Part shown: positions 62,074 to 64,000 of the stretch, piece by piece
How positions within the stretch are numbered: position 1 is the stretch's first letter
How the letters are laid out: every line of letters starts with the position of its first letter
NCBI RefSeq assembly: GCF_024666615.1
Contig: NZ_CP088297.1
Span: 186,001 to 250,000 of the forward strand
From: Aquabacterium sp. J223
GTDB lineage: Bacteria > Pseudomonadota > Gammaproteobacteria > Burkholderiales > Burkholderiaceae_C
DNA: 64,000 nt
Reading direction: 5' to 3'
The notes under the pieces: model-generated
Told to the model about the DNA's origin: nothing
The model's input: only the letters and a program-made list of their open reading frames with translations
The model's database searches: none
Made by a program: the position numbers and the translations under genes

Positions 62074-62706
62074 ATGATTCTTACGACCACCAGCTGGCCC
62101 GACGGCCAGACCATTCCCGCGCGCCACGCCGCCGGCCGGCCCGATGGCGACGGCGTCGGCTTTTCCGACAACCTGAACCCCCAGCTGGCGTGGACCGGCG
62201 TGCCGGCGGGCACGAAGTCGCTGGTGCTGGTCTGCCATGACCCCGACGTGCCCAGCCGCGGCGACGACGTCAACCAGCCCGACCGCGAGGTGCCGGCCGA
62301 CCTGCCGCGCGTCGACTTCTTCCACTGGGTGCTGGTCGACCTGCCGCCGACGGTGAACGAGATCGCCGAGGGCGAGTTCAGCCGCGGCTTCACCGCCCGC
62401 GGCAAGCAGGGCCCGGCGACGCTGCACGGCGCCCGCCACGGCCTGAACGACTACACCGGCTGGTTCGCCGGCAACGCCGACATGGCCGGCGACTACTTCG
62501 GCTACGACGGCCCGTTCCCGCCCTTCAACGACAGCCTGCTGCACCACTACGTCTTCACGCTGTACGCGGTGGACGTGGCGCGGCTGCCGGTCGAAGGCCG
62601 CTTCACCGGCGCGCAGGTGCGGCAGGCGCTGCAAGGCCATGTGCTGGCCGAGGCCCGCCTCAGCGGCACCTACACGCTGAACCGTCGCCTGCGCGGCCAG
62701 GGCTGA
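62074..62706 (+). CDS. YbhB/YbcL family PEBP-like protein
   Basis: A 210-residue phosphatidylethanolamine-binding-protein fold. Motifs are NLNPQLAWTGVPAGTKSLVL, CHDPDVPSRGD, DFFHWVLVDLPP and YDGPFPPFNDSLLHHYVFTL, the last pair forming the anion-binding pocket. There is no signal peptide, unlike YbcL. The function in bacteria is uncertain. It is 4 bp upstream of the phosphatase gene and probably co-transcribed with it. Confidence 0.9.
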   Translation: MILTTTSWPDGQTIPARHAAGRPDGDGVGFSDNLNPQLAWTGVPAGTKSLVLVCHDPDVPSRGDDVNQPDREVPADLPRVDFFHWVLVDLPPTVNEIAEGEFSRGFTARGKQGPATLHGARHGLNDYTGWFAGNADMAGDYFGYDGPFPPFNDSLLHHYVFTLYAVDVARLPVEGRFTGAQVRQALQGHVLAEARLSGTYTLNRRLRGQG

Positions 62707-62710
62707 GCGC

Positions 62711-63370
62711 GTGGACAGCGCCACCCGCGTGCTGCTGGTGCGGCACGGCGAGACGGCCTGGAACGTCGACAGCCGCATCCAGGGCCAGCTCGACGTCGGA
62801 CTCAACGAACGCGGCCGCTGGCAGGCGGTGCGGCTGGCGCAGGCGGTGGCCGACGAGCCGCTGGACGCCATCTACGCCAGCCCGCTGTCGCGCGCCTTCG
62901 CCACCGCCGAGGCGGTGGCCGGCGGCCGCGGCCTGGCGGTGGTGCCCGACCCCGCCCTGATGGAACGCCACTTCGGCGACTTCCAGGGCATGACCTTCGT
63001 CGAGATCGAGCAGCGCTGGCCGGACCTGGCCCTGCGCTGGCGCCAGCGCGACCCCGACTTCGGGCCTGCCGGCGGCGAGACGCTGGCCGCGTTCTACGGT
63101 CGCAGCGTGGCCGCGGTCGGCGCCATCGCGGCGCGCCACCGCGGCCAGTCGATCGCGGTGGTGGCGCACGGCGGCGTGCTCGACTGCCTGTACCGCGCCG
63201 CGGCCCGGCTGGACCTGCAGGCCACGCGCACCTGGCGCCTCGGCAACGCCAGCATCAACCGGCTGCTGCACAGCGACGAAGGCTTCAGCCTGGTCGGCTG
63301 GGACGACGAACGTCACCTGGCCGAGGCGCCGCGCGACGAGATCGACGACCGGGTCGGCCCGGCGGCCTGA
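62711..63370 (+). CDS. histidine phosphatase family protein (phosphoglycerate mutase-like)
   Basis: A 219-residue enzyme starting with GTG. The catalytic motif LLVRHGETAWN is at residues 8-18, then IQGQLDVGLNERG, the second Arg in YASPLSRAFATAEAV, the acid region MERHFGDFQGM and the second catalytic His in VVAHGGVLDCL. It resembles the cobalamin/GpmB-like phosphatases. The substrate is not predictable. It converges with the LysR gene at the window edge. Confidence 0.92.
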   Translation: MDSATRVLLVRHGETAWNVDSRIQGQLDVGLNERGRWQAVRLAQAVADEPLDAIYASPLSRAFATAEAVAGGRGLAVVPDPALMERHFGDFQGMTFVEIEQRWPDLALRWRQRDPDFGPAGGETLAAFYGRSVAAVGAIAARHRGQSIAVVAHGGVLDCLYRAAARLDLQATRTWRLGNASINRLLHSDEGFSLVGWDDERHLAEAPRDEIDDRVGPAA

Positions 63371-63377
63371 AGCCGGC

Positions 63378-64000
63378 TCAGCCCCGCGCCGGGCTGGCCT
63401 TCAGCCAGGGGTCGGCCTCCTCGCCGCCGTAGGCCTGCACCAGCCAGTCGACCAGCACCCGGATGCGCAGCGGCAGGTAGCGCCGCGTCGGCAGCCCGGC
63501 CCAGACACCGACCGACGGCTGCCGCCAGCCCGACAGCACCCACTGCAGCTGGCCCGACGCCAGGGCCGGCGCGGCGACGTAGGACGGCAGGTTGGCGATG
63601 CCGGCACCGGCCACCGCGGACGCCAGCACCACGTCGGCGTGGTGCACCCGCAGCCGGCCGGTCAGGGTGACCATCACCGGTGGCCCGCCGCCGTCGCGGC
63701 GCTCGAAGCGCCATTCGCGCGGCACGCCGGCCAGCACCGGCACCACCGATTCGTGCCGCTGCAGGTCGTCGGGATGGCGCGGCGGCCCGGCCGGGTGCGA
63801 CGCCAGGTACTGCGGGCTGGCGCAGGCCACGATCTCGGTGCTGGCCAGCCGCCGGGCGACGAAGTCGGCCTGCGGCGGCAGCGGTCCGACCAGGATGGTC
63901 AGGTCGAACTCGTCCTCGGGCGTGGTGAGCAGGCTGCCGAAGGCGTGCAGGTCCACCACCACCTTCGGATAGCGCTGCAGGAAGCCGCGCAGCACCGGCG
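63378..64000 (-). CDS. LysR family regulator, effector domain only (5' end outside window)
   Basis: The last 207 residues of a LysR-type regulator. The effector-binding domain reads FLQRYPKVVVDLHAFG, DEFDLTILVGPLPPQADF, ACASPQYLASHPAGPP, VLASAVAGAGIANLPSYVA and PLRIRVLVDWLVQAYGG. The HTH region lies beyond the right edge. The W-rich C-terminal segment is typical of the DsdC/GcvA-like majority group. The target cannot be inferred. Confidence 0.9.
   Translation of the reverse strand, partial: PVLRGFLQRYPKVVVDLHAFGSLLTTPEDEFDLTILVGPLPPQADFVARRLASTEIVACASPQYLASHPAGPPRHPDDLQRHESVVPVLAGVPREWRFERRDGGGPPVMVTLTGRLRVHHADVVLASAVAGAGIANLPSYVAAPALASGQLQWVLSGWRQPSVGVWAGLPTRRYLPLRIRVLVDWLVQAYGGEEADPWLKASPARG

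Overview
The window is GC-rich throughout, apart from one short island, and reads as a chromosomal segment of a betaproteobacterium of the order Burkholderiales (Rubrivivax/Leptothrix/Ideonella-like; the genus cannot be fixed from sequence alone). The evidence is the folE / rsmB / DUF4390 / ntrY / ntrX order, two Bug-type tripartite tricarboxylate receptors, a DUF1840 gene, a PEP-CTERM protein and polyhydroxyalkanoate (PHA) associated genes.

Layout. 0-6.2 kb: housekeeping (folE, rsmB, DUF4390, NtrY-like kinase, short NtrX-like regulator, tRNA-Phe with a strong terminator). 6.2-12.1 kb: a partly decayed stretch with a PHA-system gene, a glutaredoxin remnant, a monooxygenase and AraC regulator pair, a LexA box in front of a 27-codon ORF, a beta-propeller/HTH pair, and a PHB-depolymerase-type esterase behind a PhaR-like palindrome. 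12.1-18.1 kb: a BASS-type transporter and an amidase / polysaccharide deacetylase / amidase / Hsp70-like cluster around a perfect 14-bp palindrome. 18.2-20.6 kb: a YciI protein, a GAF histidine kinase, and a TPP riboswitch in front of a thiamine-binding MTH1187-family protein with an export signal. 20.7-23.5 kb: an AT-richer island with a Thoeris anti-phage system (TIR protein, SIR2-SLOG ThsA, second TIR protein ThsB), bordered by a decayed BKACE pseudogene. 24-32.8 kb: a PEP-CTERM SGNH hydrolase, a DUF202 pair, a sulfatase with a Bug receptor, a LysR regulator, and a triple-CheW protein with a BdlA-like PAS chemoreceptor under a FliA-type promoter. 33-39.6 kb: a tightly overlapping catabolic operon (LysR, cyanurate/barbiturate-type ring-opening amidohydrolase, FAD monooxygenase, VOC protein, NitT/TauT-type ABC importer). 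39.7-43.6 kb: TetR, Bug receptor, FAD hydroxylase and alpha/beta hydrolase. 44-48 kb: a four-gene two-component cluster. 48-64 kb: ChaB, GST, CPA2 antiporter, VanA with its GntR regulator and two VanR-type operators, a K+ channel, SixA, PobA with its IclR regulator, HD-GYP and GGDEF-EAL proteins, cyclopropane synthase, DUF1840, PEBP, a histidine phosphatase and a partial LysR.

How it fits together. The cell appears to be a motile, PHA-accumulating heterotroph that uses aromatic and N-heterocyclic or amide compounds (vanillate and 4-hydroxybenzoate steps, the ring-opening operon, amidases, Bug receptors). It has dense two-component, chemotaxis and c-di-GMP signalling, and an acquired NAD-depleting defence system.

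A caution for any reader: at least nine otherwise intact genes carry exactly one single-base insertion or deletion, nearly all in C/G runs. This is far more likely to be sequencing or assembly error than true gene decay. Coordinates of those genes are given as the whole repaired span.
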